Source: Acidobacteriota bacterium
GTDB taxonomy: Bacteria > Acidobacteriota > Terriglobia > Terriglobales > Acidobacteriaceae
DNA: 6,635 bases
Assembly (NCBI GenBank): GCA_021851625.1
Contig: JAJZCX010000088.1
Coordinates: forward strand, 1-6,635
Direction: 5' to 3'
In this document: in pieces, positions 1-5,548 of the stretch
Layout of the letters: each line of letters begins with the position of its first letter
Numbering within the stretch: position 1 is the first letter of the stretch
Notes under the pieces: model-generated
The model's database searches: none
The model's input: only the letters and a program-made list of their open reading frames with translations
What the model was told of the DNA's origin: nothing
Made by a program: the position numbers and the translations under genes

Positions 1-180
1 GGCGCCCAGCAGACGCGCAGCATCCACCGGCGGCACATCCAACTCCGCCATGCGATAGGCTTTTTTGCCCGGCGAGGACTTCTCAAAAATCAGCCCTTCA
101 TTCTGGCTGACGTGCTGCGTCACCTTGCGCGGCGTGCCGCAAAAGGGAGCGTGGTTCGCAGCGGAGGTCGCATCGTTCAT
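1..180 (-). CDS. gcvPB: Glycine dehydrogenase (decarboxylating) subunit 2, N-terminal fragment
   Basis: This is the amino end of the second P-protein subunit, cut by the window edge after 60 codons. The P protein decarboxylates glycine and passes the aminomethyl group to lipoyl-GcvH. In split P proteins the PLP-binding lysine is in this subunit, but that part lies outside the window. The visible segment EGLIFEKSSPGKKAYR followed by LDVPPVDAARLLGA matches the typical GcvPB start. Two starts are possible. ATG at 204 overlaps the gcvPA stop (TGATG) but has only a weak ribosome site. ATG at 180 is preceded by a purine-rich AGGAGAGGAAGAG at 196-184 with about 7 bases of spacing, so 180 is preferred. 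The gene is co-transcribed and probably translationally coupled with gcvPA. The identification is firm; the exact start is less so. Confidence 0.9.
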   Translation of the reverse strand, partial: MNDATSAANHAPFCGTPRKVTQHVSQNEGLIFEKSSPGKKAYRMAELDVPPVDAARLLGA

Positions 181-183
181 CGG

Positions 184-196
184 CTCTTCCTCTCCT
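184..196 (-). promoter_or_regulatory. Ribosome binding site deciding the gcvPB start
   Basis: The minus strand reads AGGAGAGGAAGAG here, inside the short gap after the gcvPA stop. It ends a few bases before ATG 180. It is a much better Shine-Dalgarno match than anything upstream of ATG 204, which is why the later start was chosen. Confidence 0.6.
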
Positions 197-203
197 GGCT
201 TCA

Positions 204-1562
204 TCACGCACCCACCAACGCGCGCACTTCCTGTTGCGCCAGCGCCTGTGCTGCGGCGTCGATCTCGGCGCGCGTGTTCATCTCGGTCGCGCACCACAGC
301 GTGGCGTTGCCCAACTCCGGGTACCAGCGATTCAGCGCAAGGCCGCCAATCATCTTCTGCTGCAACAGCCGGGCCTGCATCGCTTCCGGCGTCTCTTGCG
401 AATGCAGAACAAATTCGTTGAAGCGCGGTGCGCCGCCAAAGAGCAGCGAGCAGCCCGGCGCGGCGGAGAGCGCCTGCGCAGCGTATTGCGACTTGGCTAA
501 ATTCTGCTCCGCCAACTCGCGCAATCCCTCTTTGCCGTAGACGGTCATATAAATGCAGGCCATCAGCGCCACCAGTGCTTGATTCGTACAGATGTTGGAG
601 GTCGCCTTTTCGCGGCGAATATGCTGCTCGCGCGTGGAGAGCGTGAGTACAAATCCGCGCTGGCCATTTTTATCCGTCGTGGCTCCGGCCAAGCGTCCCG
701 GCATCTGGCGCAGAAATTTTTCCTTGCAGGCGATCACGCCGCAGTACGGCCCGCCATAGCTGGGAGCCACGCCAAAGGACTGCGCCTCCAGCGCCACAAT
801 ATCGGCCTCCGTCGGCGGGCGCACGATACCCAACGAGAGCGCCTCCGCGATGGAGACGATCAACAGCGCGCCCTTGGCGTGTGCCAACTCCGCCAGCGCG
901 GCCACGTCTTCAATGCAGCCAAAAAAATTCGGCGACTGGATCAACACGCACGCCGTTTCGTCCGTAATCGCGGCTTCGAGAGCCGCGCGATCGATGCGGC
1001 CATCCTCGCCATAACCAATCAACTGCTTGCGCAGGCCCTGATGCTGCGCATAGGTCGCCATCACCTCGCGGTATTCTGGATGCACCGTCTTGGCCACCAG
1101 CACATGCTCGCGCCCGGTGACGCGCACGGCCATCATCACCGCCTCCGCCGCTCCGGTCGATCCGTCGTACATGGAGGCGTTGGCAATCTCCATGCCCGTC
1201 AACTCGCAGATCATTGTTTGAAATTCAAAGATCGCCTGCAGCGTACCCTGCGTAATTTCAGCCTGATAGGGCGTGTAGCTGGTGAGAAATTCTCCGCGCT
1301 GCACCATCGCATCAATCACCACTGGGCGATAGTGCCGGTAGACGCCCGCGCCCAGAAAACTGGCATAGCCGTTGGCGTTCTGCTCCGCGGCGGCGCGAAA
1401 GTGCGCCAGAATTTCCTGCTCGCTGAGCGCGCGCGGCAGTTGTAGATCGCCCTCCAAGCGGTACTCGGCGGGAATCGTGGCAAAAAGTTCGTCGATGGAT
1501 CGCGCACCGATGGCTTGCAACATGGCAAGCCGGTCTGCGGCGGATTTGGGCAGGTAGCGCAT
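204..1562 (-). CDS. gcvPA: Glycine dehydrogenase (decarboxylating) subunit 1
   Basis: This is the first subunit of the split P protein of the glycine cleavage system, a cytosolic PLP-dependent glycine decarboxylase that works with lipoyl-GcvH. The 452 residues are the normal full length for GcvPA. Seen in the sequence: FLGAGVYRHYRP at about 69-80, TSYTPYQAEITQGTLQAIFE at about 94-113, MYDGSTGAAEA at about 131-141, and the signature PGRLAG...GFVLTL then TREQHIRREKATSNICTNQ at about 288-328. The subunit has the aminotransferase-like fold but lacks the PLP-binding lysine, which family knowledge places in GcvPB. It follows gcvH after an unusually long 329-base gap carrying a palindromic repeat, and its TGA shares a base with a possible gcvPB ATG (TGATG). 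The start ATG at 1562 has only a weak purine stretch upstream, but the N-terminus MRYLPKSAADR fits the family. No defects are seen. Confidence 0.97.
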   Translation of the reverse strand: MRYLPKSAADRLAMLQAIGARSIDELFATIPAEYRLEGDLQLPRALSEQEILAHFRAAAEQNANGYASFLGAGVYRHYRPVVIDAMVQRGEFLTSYTPYQAEITQGTLQAIFEFQTMICELTGMEIANASMYDGSTGAAEAVMMAVRVTGREHVLVAKTVHPEYREVMATYAQHQGLRKQLIGYGEDGRIDRAALEAAITDETACVLIQSPNFFGCIEDVAALAELAHAKGALLIVSIAEALSLGIVRPPTEADIVALEAQSFGVAPSYGGPYCGVIACKEKFLRQMPGRLAGATTDKNGQRGFVLTLSTREQHIRREKATSNICTNQALVALMACIYMTVYGKEGLRELAEQNLAKSQYAAQALSAAPGCSLLFGGAPRFNEFVLHSQETPEAMQARLLQQKMIGGLALNRWYPELGNATLWCATEMNTRAEIDAAAQALAQQEVRALVGA

Positions 1563-1891
1563 TATTTTGAGAAGTCTTCCATCCTCACCTTGGATTCAGC
1601 AACTGCCTTTGTGTCAGCCTTGTCCACTGCAACCTGCCCACCACTTTTTCACTCCAATCGGAGTCATGGTCCGCACCACACAAGCCCTGTCATCCCGACC
1701 GAAGTCCGCCCATGGCGGACGCAGTGGAGGGATCTGCGGTTCGACTTTCTGCAACTCATTTTTCAATCATCCAACCGCAGATTCCTCGACTCGCTCACGC
1801 TCGCGCGGAATGACATTTTTTGAGAAGCACTCCACGCACGCTCGAAGGAACAAGCTATATCTCAACCGTCATTCTTCGCACCGCGAAAAAC
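1563..1891. other. Intergenic gap gcvH-gcvPA with inserted repeat
   Basis: This 329-base stretch has no credible gene. Its middle (1689-1814) is a palindromic repeat element. The remaining flanks are about 125 bases on the gcvPA side and about 75 bases on the gcvH side. A short stem ACTCC-GATT-GGAGT (1651-1664 region, minus strand) has no following T-run, so I do not call a terminator. Near 1866-1885 the plus strand reads GTCATTCTTCGCACCGCGAA, which may be a decayed left arm of the same repeat family. I see no convincing promoter for gcvPA, so read-through from gcvH is assumed. Confidence 0.6.
1689..1814. repeat. Palindromic repeat element, subtype A (copy 1, in gcv operon)
   Basis: The outer ends are GTCATCCC and GGAATGAC. 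An inner perfect stem pairs ATCTGCGGTT (1732-1741) with AACCGCAGAT (1773-1782) around a 31-base loop unique to this copy. The left arm carries an extra perfect mini-hairpin, GTCCGCCCATGGCGGAC (1704-1720), just before the shared GCAGTGGAGGGATC. The element is followed on the plus strand by a T-run, but on the minus strand (the gcv coding direction) no T-run follows, so it need not terminate the operon. It probably forms an RNA structure between gcvH and gcvPA and may modulate processing or message level. Confidence 0.85.
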
Positions 1892-2281
1892 TTAGTGCGC
1901 GGTCTCTTCGGCGATGAAGGCCTCATACTGCGCAGCCGTCAGCAGTCCGTTTAGCTCTGCTGGATTCGACAACTGCACGCGAATCATCCAACTCTCATGC
2001 GGCGCGCTGTTGATCTTCTCCGGCGAACTGTTCAGTTCCTCGTTGGCCGCAGTCACCGTGCCGCTCACGGGCGCGTACAAATCCGAGACGGCCTTTACGG
2101 ACTCGACGCTGCCAAAGCTCTGCCCAGCCGTCACCGTCGCGCCCACTTTGGGCAGATCGGCAAAGACGATGTCGCCCAGAGAATTCTGCGCGTAATCGGT
2201 GATGCCAATCGTTCCGGTGGTGCCGTCGATGGCGATCCATTCATGTTCACGGGTATAGCGATAGTGGTTGGGATAGGCCAT
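1892..2281 (-). CDS. gcvH: Glycine cleavage system H protein
   Basis: This is the small cytosolic lipoyl carrier that shuttles the aminomethyl group from P protein to T protein and presents the reduced lipoyl arm to L protein. The 129 residues are the usual family length. Seen in the sequence: the N-terminal YTREHEWI, GITDYAQNSLGDIVFADLP at about 26-44, and the lipoylation motif GSVESVKAVSDLYAPVSGTV at about 57-76, with Lys63 the modified lysine. The later NEELNSSPEKIN and ESWMIRV also fit the family. It lies 99 bases after gcvT and 329 bases before gcvPA. The start MAYPNHYRYT is typical. The nearest Shine-Dalgarno-like AGGTGA is somewhat far upstream, about 15 bases. A TACAAT hexamer (2305-2310, minus strand) upstream could be a -10 box but has no good -35, so an internal promoter is not called. 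Confidence 0.98.
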   Translation of the reverse strand: MAYPNHYRYTREHEWIAIDGTTGTIGITDYAQNSLGDIVFADLPKVGATVTAGQSFGSVESVKAVSDLYAPVSGTVTAANEELNSSPEKINSAPHESWMIRVQLSNPAELNGLLTAAQYEAFIAEETAH

Positions 2282-2355
2282 GGGGTGTGTGTTCGTTCAC
2301 CTATATTGTATTCCCGGCTCTGAAGCGGCCTCTGGAAATCATGGGCGAAACTCTG

Positions 2356-2376
2356 CGCCGCAACTGGGGTGCGGCG
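2356..2376 (-). other. Hairpin in the gcvT-gcvH spacer
   Basis: The minus strand has a perfect 7-base stem, CGCCGCA paired with TGCGGCG, around a 7-base loop, starting 4 bases after the gcvT stop. No T-run follows, so it is not a standard intrinsic terminator. It may stabilise the 3' end of gcvT message or tune gcvT:gcvH stoichiometry. The function is inferred; only the stem is seen. Confidence 0.45.
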
Positions 2377-2380
2377 AGCT

Positions 2381-3511
2381 TTACTTTTTGCGGCGATAGA
2401 ACGGCAGCGGCACCACCTGCGCTGCCACCGGTTGCTGGCGTACCTCGACGGCTAGATGCGTGCCCACAGCACTCTGCTCCACCGGCACATAGGCCAGCGC
2501 GATGTTCTTCTGCAAAAAAGGAGCGGGCGAGCCGCTGGTGACCAGTCCGATGGGCTGGCCCGTTGCATCCAGCACGCGATAGCCATCGCGCCCGATGCCG
2601 CGCTCCATCATCTCCAACCCCACCAGTTTGCGCCGTGGCCCGCCGGCATCGCGTGCAGCGATCAGCGCTTGTTTGCCAAGGAACTCCGGCTTGTCCAGTT
2701 TGCAGAATCGCTCCAGCCCGGCTTCAAACACATTCGTATGCTCGTCGATTTCGTGGCCATAGAGCGGCATCGCCGCTTCCAGGCGCAGCGTGTTGCGCGC
2801 GCCCAGGCCGCAGGGCAATAGACCGAAGGCATTGCCTGCTTCGCGTACTTCGCTCCAGATGCGCTGGCTAATGGCCTCATCCGCAGGAACGTATATCTCA
2901 AATCCATCTTCACCGGTGTAGCCGGTGCGCGCAATCAACACATTGGCCACGCCGCAAACCGTGCCCCACGTGAACCAGTAATTTTTGATCGCCGCAAGAT
3001 CGACTGGGGTCAACGTTTGCAGTATGGCCAGCGCCTGCGGCCCTTGAATCGCCAGTTGCGAATAGTAGGCGCTGTAGTCGCTGACATGGCAGTGGAAGCG
3101 CTGGCTCTGCTGCCGCATCCAGGCAAAGTCCTTGGCGCAGGTGCCTGCGTTCACCACCAGTAGATAATCATTCGGGCTGAGCTTGTGCACCAGAATGTCG
3201 TCGAGAAATGTTCCCTGCTCCGTCAAGAGTGCCGAGTATTGCGCCTGCCCTTCGGCCAGTTTGGAGGCATCGTTCATGCAGAAGTGTTGCACCGCGTCGA
3301 GCGCCTCCGGCCCGCGCAGTTGAATCTCGCCCATGTGGCTGACGTCAAACAGACCGGCGCTCGTGCGCACGGCCATGTGCTCGGCGATCAGGCCAGAGTA
3401 CTCCACCGGCATCTCCCAGCCACCAAAGTCCACCATCTTAGCGCGCAGCGCGCGGTGCAGGGCGTAGAGCGGCGTCTTGCGCAGTGCGGCGGCAGGTGCG
3501 GATGCAGACAT
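2381..3511 (-). CDS. gcvT: Aminomethyltransferase, glycine cleavage system T protein
   Basis: The enzyme transfers the methylene group from aminomethyl-lipoyl-GcvH to tetrahydrofolate and releases ammonia, in the cytosol. The 376 residues from ATG 3511 are close to the family norm. Seen in the sequence: KMVDFGGWEMPVEYSG at about 25-40, LFDVSHMGE at about 54-62, TFLDDILVHK at about 101-110 (including the conserved acidic pair), ARTGYTGEDGFEIY at about 194-207, and LRLEAAMPLYGHE at about 242-254. The order is an N-terminal folate-binding GCV_T domain then the C-terminal barrel domain. The open frame extends to ATG 3598, but GGAGGG at 3525-3520 sits 8 bases before ATG 3511, and the extra 29 residues look like untranslated leader, so 3511 is chosen. 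It is first in the gcvT-H-PA-PB operon. No glycine riboswitch is recognisable in the short leader. Confidence 0.97.
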   Translation of the reverse strand: MSASAPAAALRKTPLYALHRALRAKMVDFGGWEMPVEYSGLIAEHMAVRTSAGLFDVSHMGEIQLRGPEALDAVQHFCMNDASKLAEGQAQYSALLTEQGTFLDDILVHKLSPNDYLLVVNAGTCAKDFAWMRQQSQRFHCHVSDYSAYYSQLAIQGPQALAILQTLTPVDLAAIKNYWFTWGTVCGVANVLIARTGYTGEDGFEIYVPADEAISQRIWSEVREAGNAFGLLPCGLGARNTLRLEAAMPLYGHEIDEHTNVFEAGLERFCKLDKPEFLGKQALIAARDAGGPRRKLVGLEMMERGIGRDGYRVLDATGQPIGLVTSGSPAPFLQKNIALAYVPVEQSAVGTHLAVEVRQQPVAAQVVPLPFYRRKK

Positions 3512-3519
3512 GAACCAAT

Positions 3520-3525
3520 CCCTCC
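3520..3525 (-). promoter_or_regulatory. Ribosome binding site of gcvT
   Basis: GGAGGG on the minus strand, 8 bases before ATG 3511, is a near-ideal Shine-Dalgarno. It decides against the longer reading starting at 3598. Confidence 0.8.
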
Positions 3526-3607
3526 GGTGCATTTCCTTGGCGGAAATACATCCTGCTTCAAGGGTAGCATCGCGCTTTTCCCACGATTCTGCCGCCAAGA
3601 GAAGCGA

Positions 3608-3711
3608 GTCATTCTGAACGAACCGAAGGGAACGCAGTGGAGGGATCTGCGGTTATTTCTCCGTACATGCAACCGCAGATTCCTCGACTCACTCCGTTCG
3701 CTCGGAATGAC
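3608..3711. repeat. Palindromic repeat element, subtype A (copy 2)
   Basis: The ends are GTCATTC and GAATGAC. An inner perfect stem pairs ATCTGCGGTT (3645-3654) with AACCGCAGAT (3671-3680) around a 16-base loop. The right arm reads TCCTCGACTCACTCCGTTCG and is shared almost unchanged with the other A copies. The left arm contains GGGAAC where copy 3 has the full hairpin GTTCCCGCAGGGAAC, so this copy seems to hold only half of that insert. The element sits about 100 bases upstream of gcvT. Confidence 0.88.
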
Positions 3712-3788
3712 AAAGTATAGAGGGTGCGCACGCCTACTCGGAAGGACACGGTGTTTGCATGCTGTTGTAATTTTTTCCATTGCAATGC

Positions 3789-3884
3789 GTCATTCTGAAC
3801 GAAGCGAAGCATCCAGAGGGCAATGGCTGAATCCACACATCCAGCATCGTCTGGATTCTTCCTCGCTACGCTCCTCAGAATGAC
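3789..3884. repeat. Palindromic repeat element, subtype B (copy 1)
   Basis: A perfect 10-base terminal inverted repeat, GTCATTCTGA (3789-3798) and TCAGAATGAC (3875-3884), encloses arms GCGAAGCATCCAGA and TCTGGATTCTTCCTCGCTACGC that also pair. The core from ATCCAGAGGGCAATGG to CTGGATTCTTCC, about 52 bases including the loop, is identical to that of the element at 5549-5687. It is part of a composite block (3671-3890) repeated in direct orientation at 5431-5693. Confidence 0.88.
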
Positions 3885-3902
3885 TCTGCTGGGAATGGCC
3901 TT

Positions 3903-4035
3903 GTCATCCCGCCCCCCTCGGCTCCGCTCGGGGCAGGCTTCGTTCCCGCAGGGAACGCAGTGAAGGGATCTGCGGTTTCTATTCTCATACAAACAACCGC
4001 AGATTCCTCGACTCTCTCCGTTCGCTCGGAAGGAC
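3903..4035. repeat. Palindromic repeat element, subtype A (copy 3, long left arm)
   Basis: The element runs from GTCATCCC to GGAAGGAC. The inner stem is ATCTGCGGTT (3968-3977) with AACCGCAGAT (3995-4004) and a 17-base loop. The left arm is enlarged by a GC-rich segment at 3912-3935 and by a perfect mini-hairpin GTTCCCGCAGGGAAC (3942-3956). Read on the minus strand the GC-rich part encodes the peptide ACPERSRG, a string often seen in spurious proteins translated from such repeats. It ends 24 bases beyond the stop of the winged-helix regulator and may act as its 3' structure. Confidence 0.85.
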
Positions 4036-4059
4036 AAGCGGGTGCCGATGCACTCCGTC

Positions 4060-4365
4060 TCACTCCAGCCCATCGGCCAGCTTCAGCAGTGTGTGCATAG
4101 CTTGTATATAGCCGCGCAGCGCTTTGCGTCCCTTCGGCGTGATCTTGTACACGGAGACCGGCTTGCGCAGCGCAAATTTTTTCTCGCTGAGCACGTAGCC
4201 GGCCTCCTCCAGTGTGCGCAATTGCACGCTCAGATTGCCGTCCGTGGCTCCGGTTTTTTCGCGCAGCCAGGTGAACTCCGCCGCATCCACGCCAAAGAGC
4301 AGCGAGAGCGTTGCCAACCGCAACTTTCCATGAATGATGGGGTCAAGTTCAGGAAGATCAGCCAT
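4060..4365 (-). CDS. Winged helix-turn-helix transcriptional regulator (MarR/PadR-like, HTH_34 type)
   Basis: This 101-residue protein is a single winged-helix domain and likely a dimeric DNA-binding repressor. Seen in the sequence: DPIIHGKLRLATLSLLFG (helix 1, about 9-25), a short second helix (WLREKTG, about 33-39), the recognition helix TDGNLSVQLRTLEEAGYV at about 41-58, a basic wing (EKKFALRKPVSVYKITPKG, about 61-79) and a C-terminal helix for dimer contact. No ligand-binding domain is present. Its start overlaps the end of the upstream membrane-protein gene by 8 bases, which points to translational coupling and a matched dose. As the last gene of the operon whose promoter carries two perfect palindromes (5081-5115), it is the natural candidate to bind them and repress itself. 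That regulatory link is inferred. The family assignment is from motif recognition only. Confidence 0.9.
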   Translation of the reverse strand: MADLPELDPIIHGKLRLATLSLLFGVDAAEFTWLREKTGATDGNLSVQLRTLEEAGYVLSEKKFALRKPVSVYKITPKGRKALRGYIQAMHTLLKLADGLE

Positions 4366-4969
4366 GTTGCACCGTGGTGGCCGTGCTGCGCCGGTCGCGG
4401 TGTTGGCGAACCATCAGGTACAAGCCAAAGCCGAGTTGACCAATGAGAATAGCGACAATCTCAATGGGTATGACCAGGGCCACAGCGACAAAGCAGGTGG
4501 CCACGGCGGAGGCCCACCAGAATAACGCGACCAGAAATTGTGCTCTCCAGCGCAGGATAATGGCGCTCGCACCATTGGCTGCACCTAGCAGAGCTTCCAC
4601 GGCACCCACAAATGCGTGCAATTCAAAATGCCCGCTGAGTCCAACCGAAAAGAGATAGAGAAACATGGAGACACTCACCGCGGTCCAAATAGCGCCGATG
4701 GTGTTGGCGGTATGTGTCCGGGGATGATACCGACCTCTGCTGCTCCCAATCACGCCCGAGAGGATTCCCGCAGCGGCCATCGTCACCGGCCAGGCCACAT
4801 TGCCGTTTCCAGACATCGCCGTCCAGCCAATGGCAACCAGGTACGCCACGCCCCACAGGACAAAGGCCCAGCCGTGATTGGCCGTTGTCTCGCGGCCCTC
4901 CACCATCATGCGCTCGATCAACTCCAACCGCGCCAGCAACTCGTCCTTGCTGTTCTGTTCCGTAGTCAT
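4358..4969 (-). CDS. Uncharacterised six-helix membrane protein
   Basis: I do not recognise a named function. The 203 residues start with a charged helix at about 5-29 (DELLARLELIERMMVEGRET), predicted cytoplasmic. About six hydrophobic segments follow, at 33-52, 58-76, 90-111, 118-138, 144-164 and 167-187, and a short basic tail (RQHRDRR). No catalytic or transporter motif is visible. The arrangement of an acidic/basic helix, then NHGWAFVLWG, then several membrane helices resembles uncharacterised membrane proteins encoded next to small winged-helix regulators; that resemblance is from memory, not from a search. A strong ribosome site, AAGGAGA at 4980-4974, precedes ATG 4969. It is the middle gene of a three-gene operon: 12 bases after the small peptide gene and overlapping the regulator by 8 bases. 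It could be a sensor or partner of the regulator, or its regulated target. Confidence 0.88.
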   Translation of the reverse strand: MTTEQNSKDELLARLELIERMMVEGRETTANHGWAFVLWGVAYLVAIGWTAMSGNGNVAWPVTMAAAGILSGVIGSSRGRYHPRTHTANTIGAIWTAVSVSMFLYLFSVGLSGHFELHAFVGAVEALLGAANGASAIILRWRAQFLVALFWWASAVATCFVAVALVIPIEIVAILIGQLGFGLYLMVRQHRDRRSTATTVQHG

Positions 4970-4981
4970 GAAATCTCCTTA

Positions 4982-5071
4982 TCAAATGCTGCGCGCCAGT
5001 AGAGCCACACCGGCCAGAATTAGCACCAGTGTCAGCAGCCGGATTTGCAGGTCACTCCAATTGGCAAACAT
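4982..5071 (-). CDS. 29-residue single-pass membrane peptide, first gene of the operon
   Basis: This is a very short open frame, ATG 5071 to TGA 4982-4984. It begins MFANWSDLQIRL and continues with the hydrophobic stretch LLTLVLILAGVALLA, ending in RSI. It predicts one membrane helix (about residues 11-26) with a short polar N-terminus and a basic C-terminal end. Support for it being real: it starts immediately after a strong promoter; the sequence AGGTGG lies just before the ATG; it ends 12 bases before the next gene and its stop region leads straight into that gene's ribosome site; and without it the leader would be an unexplained 100 bases. It may be a membrane microprotein that assists the 203-residue protein, or a leader peptide whose translation drives the next gene. 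It is too short for family recognition. Confidence 0.6.
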   Translation of the reverse strand: MFANWSDLQIRLLTLVLILAGVALLARSI

Positions 5072-5080
5072 AGTCCACCT

Positions 5081-5115
5081 ACATAAAGTACTTTATTTTA
5101 TAAAGTACTTTATGT
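5081..5115. promoter_or_regulatory. Tandem palindromic operator
   Basis: Two copies of the perfect 14-base palindrome ATAAAGTACTTTAT lie at 5083-5096 and 5100-5113, with a TTT spacer and centres 17 bases apart. Extended by AC at one end and GT at the other, the whole 35 bases is itself a perfect inverted repeat about the spacer. It covers both the -35 and -10 boxes of the operon promoter, the classic layout for repressor occlusion by two dimers. The likely ligand is the winged-helix protein encoded at 4060-4365. The palindromes are seen directly; the binding partner is inferred. Confidence 0.85.
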
Positions 5116-5118
5116 CAA
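5090..5118 (-). promoter_or_regulatory. Promoter of the membrane peptide-membrane protein-regulator operon
   Basis: On the minus strand a consensus -35 TTGACA (5118-5113) is followed after 17 bases by TAAAGT (5095-5090), a 4-of-6 match to the -10 box. Transcription would start near 5083, leaving a leader of about a dozen bases that holds the AGGTGG ribosome site before ATG 5071. Both boxes are part of the palindromic operator. Confidence 0.7.
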
Positions 5119-5430
5119 GAAAAAAATGCAGGCCCGTGGAAAAGTGCTGCGTCCCTGTGTCACTCCAGCCGCTGCCCCATGGTAGGCGAAGAGAAAATGA
5201 CAATCGCCCAAGCGGCGATATACAGGCAGCACTGGAATAATGCAGTTTTTGCGGTGCGCTTCCTCCACAAATCATGCGGTGACCTCAGAAGTAAGACTCT
5301 TTGAAGGAGATCCTCCTGCATGCAGGCAACGATTCCGACGCACATCCAGTCGAATCCCAACACGCAGAATATCGTTGCCGTGCCGCCGTTATGGGATCAG
5401 CCGGTTTTCTTCTGAGGGGCTGGAATCTTG
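5116..5430. other. Region without a confident gene
   Basis: About 315 bases between the operon promoter and the repeat block. Two weak candidates are seen. On the plus strand a 31-codon frame at 5320-5415 has a good ribosome site (listed separately). On the minus strand a 67-codon frame at 5363-5160 starts with GTG without a ribosome site, contains one hydrophobic segment (LFQCCLYIAAWAIVIF) and ends in MGQRLE. Codon use in the latter is mixed, with no clear coding bias, and it could be a gene remnant. A perfect 12-base palindrome, CCTGCATGCAGG, lies at 5315-5326. No RNA gene is recognised. Confidence 0.5.
5320..5415 (+). CDS. Possible 31-residue small ORF, unknown
   Basis: This is the only candidate on the plus strand. 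The frame starts MQATIPTHIQSNP and ends PPLWDQPVFF, with a TGA just before the repeat block. GAAGGAGA at 5303-5310 lies about 10 bases upstream of the ATG, and the frame is closed by a stop shortly upstream. No signal peptide or membrane helix is visible and I do not recognise the sequence. No clear promoter is seen. It may be a genuine small protein, the remnant of a disrupted gene, or chance. Confidence 0.2.
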   Translation: MQATIPTHIQSNPNTQNIVAVPPLWDQPVFF

Positions 5431-5471
5431 AACCGCAGATTCCTCGACTCACTCCGTTCGCTCGGAATGAC
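5431..5471. repeat. Half element, subtype A right arm (copy 4)
   Basis: The right half of the A element, AACCGCAGAT then TCCTCGACTCACTCCGTTCG to GGAATGAC, is present without its left arm. It is followed, as at copy 2, by a spacer with GTGC...CGGAAGGAC and then a B element, marking the start of the second composite block. Confidence 0.8.
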
Positions 5472-5548
5472 AAGGTGTAGCGCGTGCTTACGTTCCGCTC
5501 GGAAGGACAAAGTGTTTGTAGGCTGCGATAATTTTCGCCACACGACGA

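Noticed and set aside
579..1445. 288-codon plus-strand frame
   Set aside because: It lies antisense inside gcvPA, which has clear family motifs across the same stretch; an artefact of high GC content.
1689..1814. Intrinsic terminator of gcvH
   Set aside because: The T-run follows the structure only on the plus strand. In the direction of gcv transcription the element is followed by a mixed sequence.
3512..3598. 29-residue N-terminal extension of GcvT from ATG 3598
   Set aside because: The ATG at 3511 has a strong Shine-Dalgarno (GGAGGG, 8 bases away) and gives the usual family length. The extension MAAESWEKRD... has no GcvT-like character.
3608..4035. CRISPR array
   Set aside because: The repeats are long, palindromic, unevenly spaced and of two types, without uniform short spacers, and no cas genes are present.
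3609..4073. 154-codon minus-strand frame
   Set aside because: It runs through the palindromic repeats and contains repeat-derived peptides such as ACPERSRG. It overlaps the end of the real regulator gene and has no recognisable domain.
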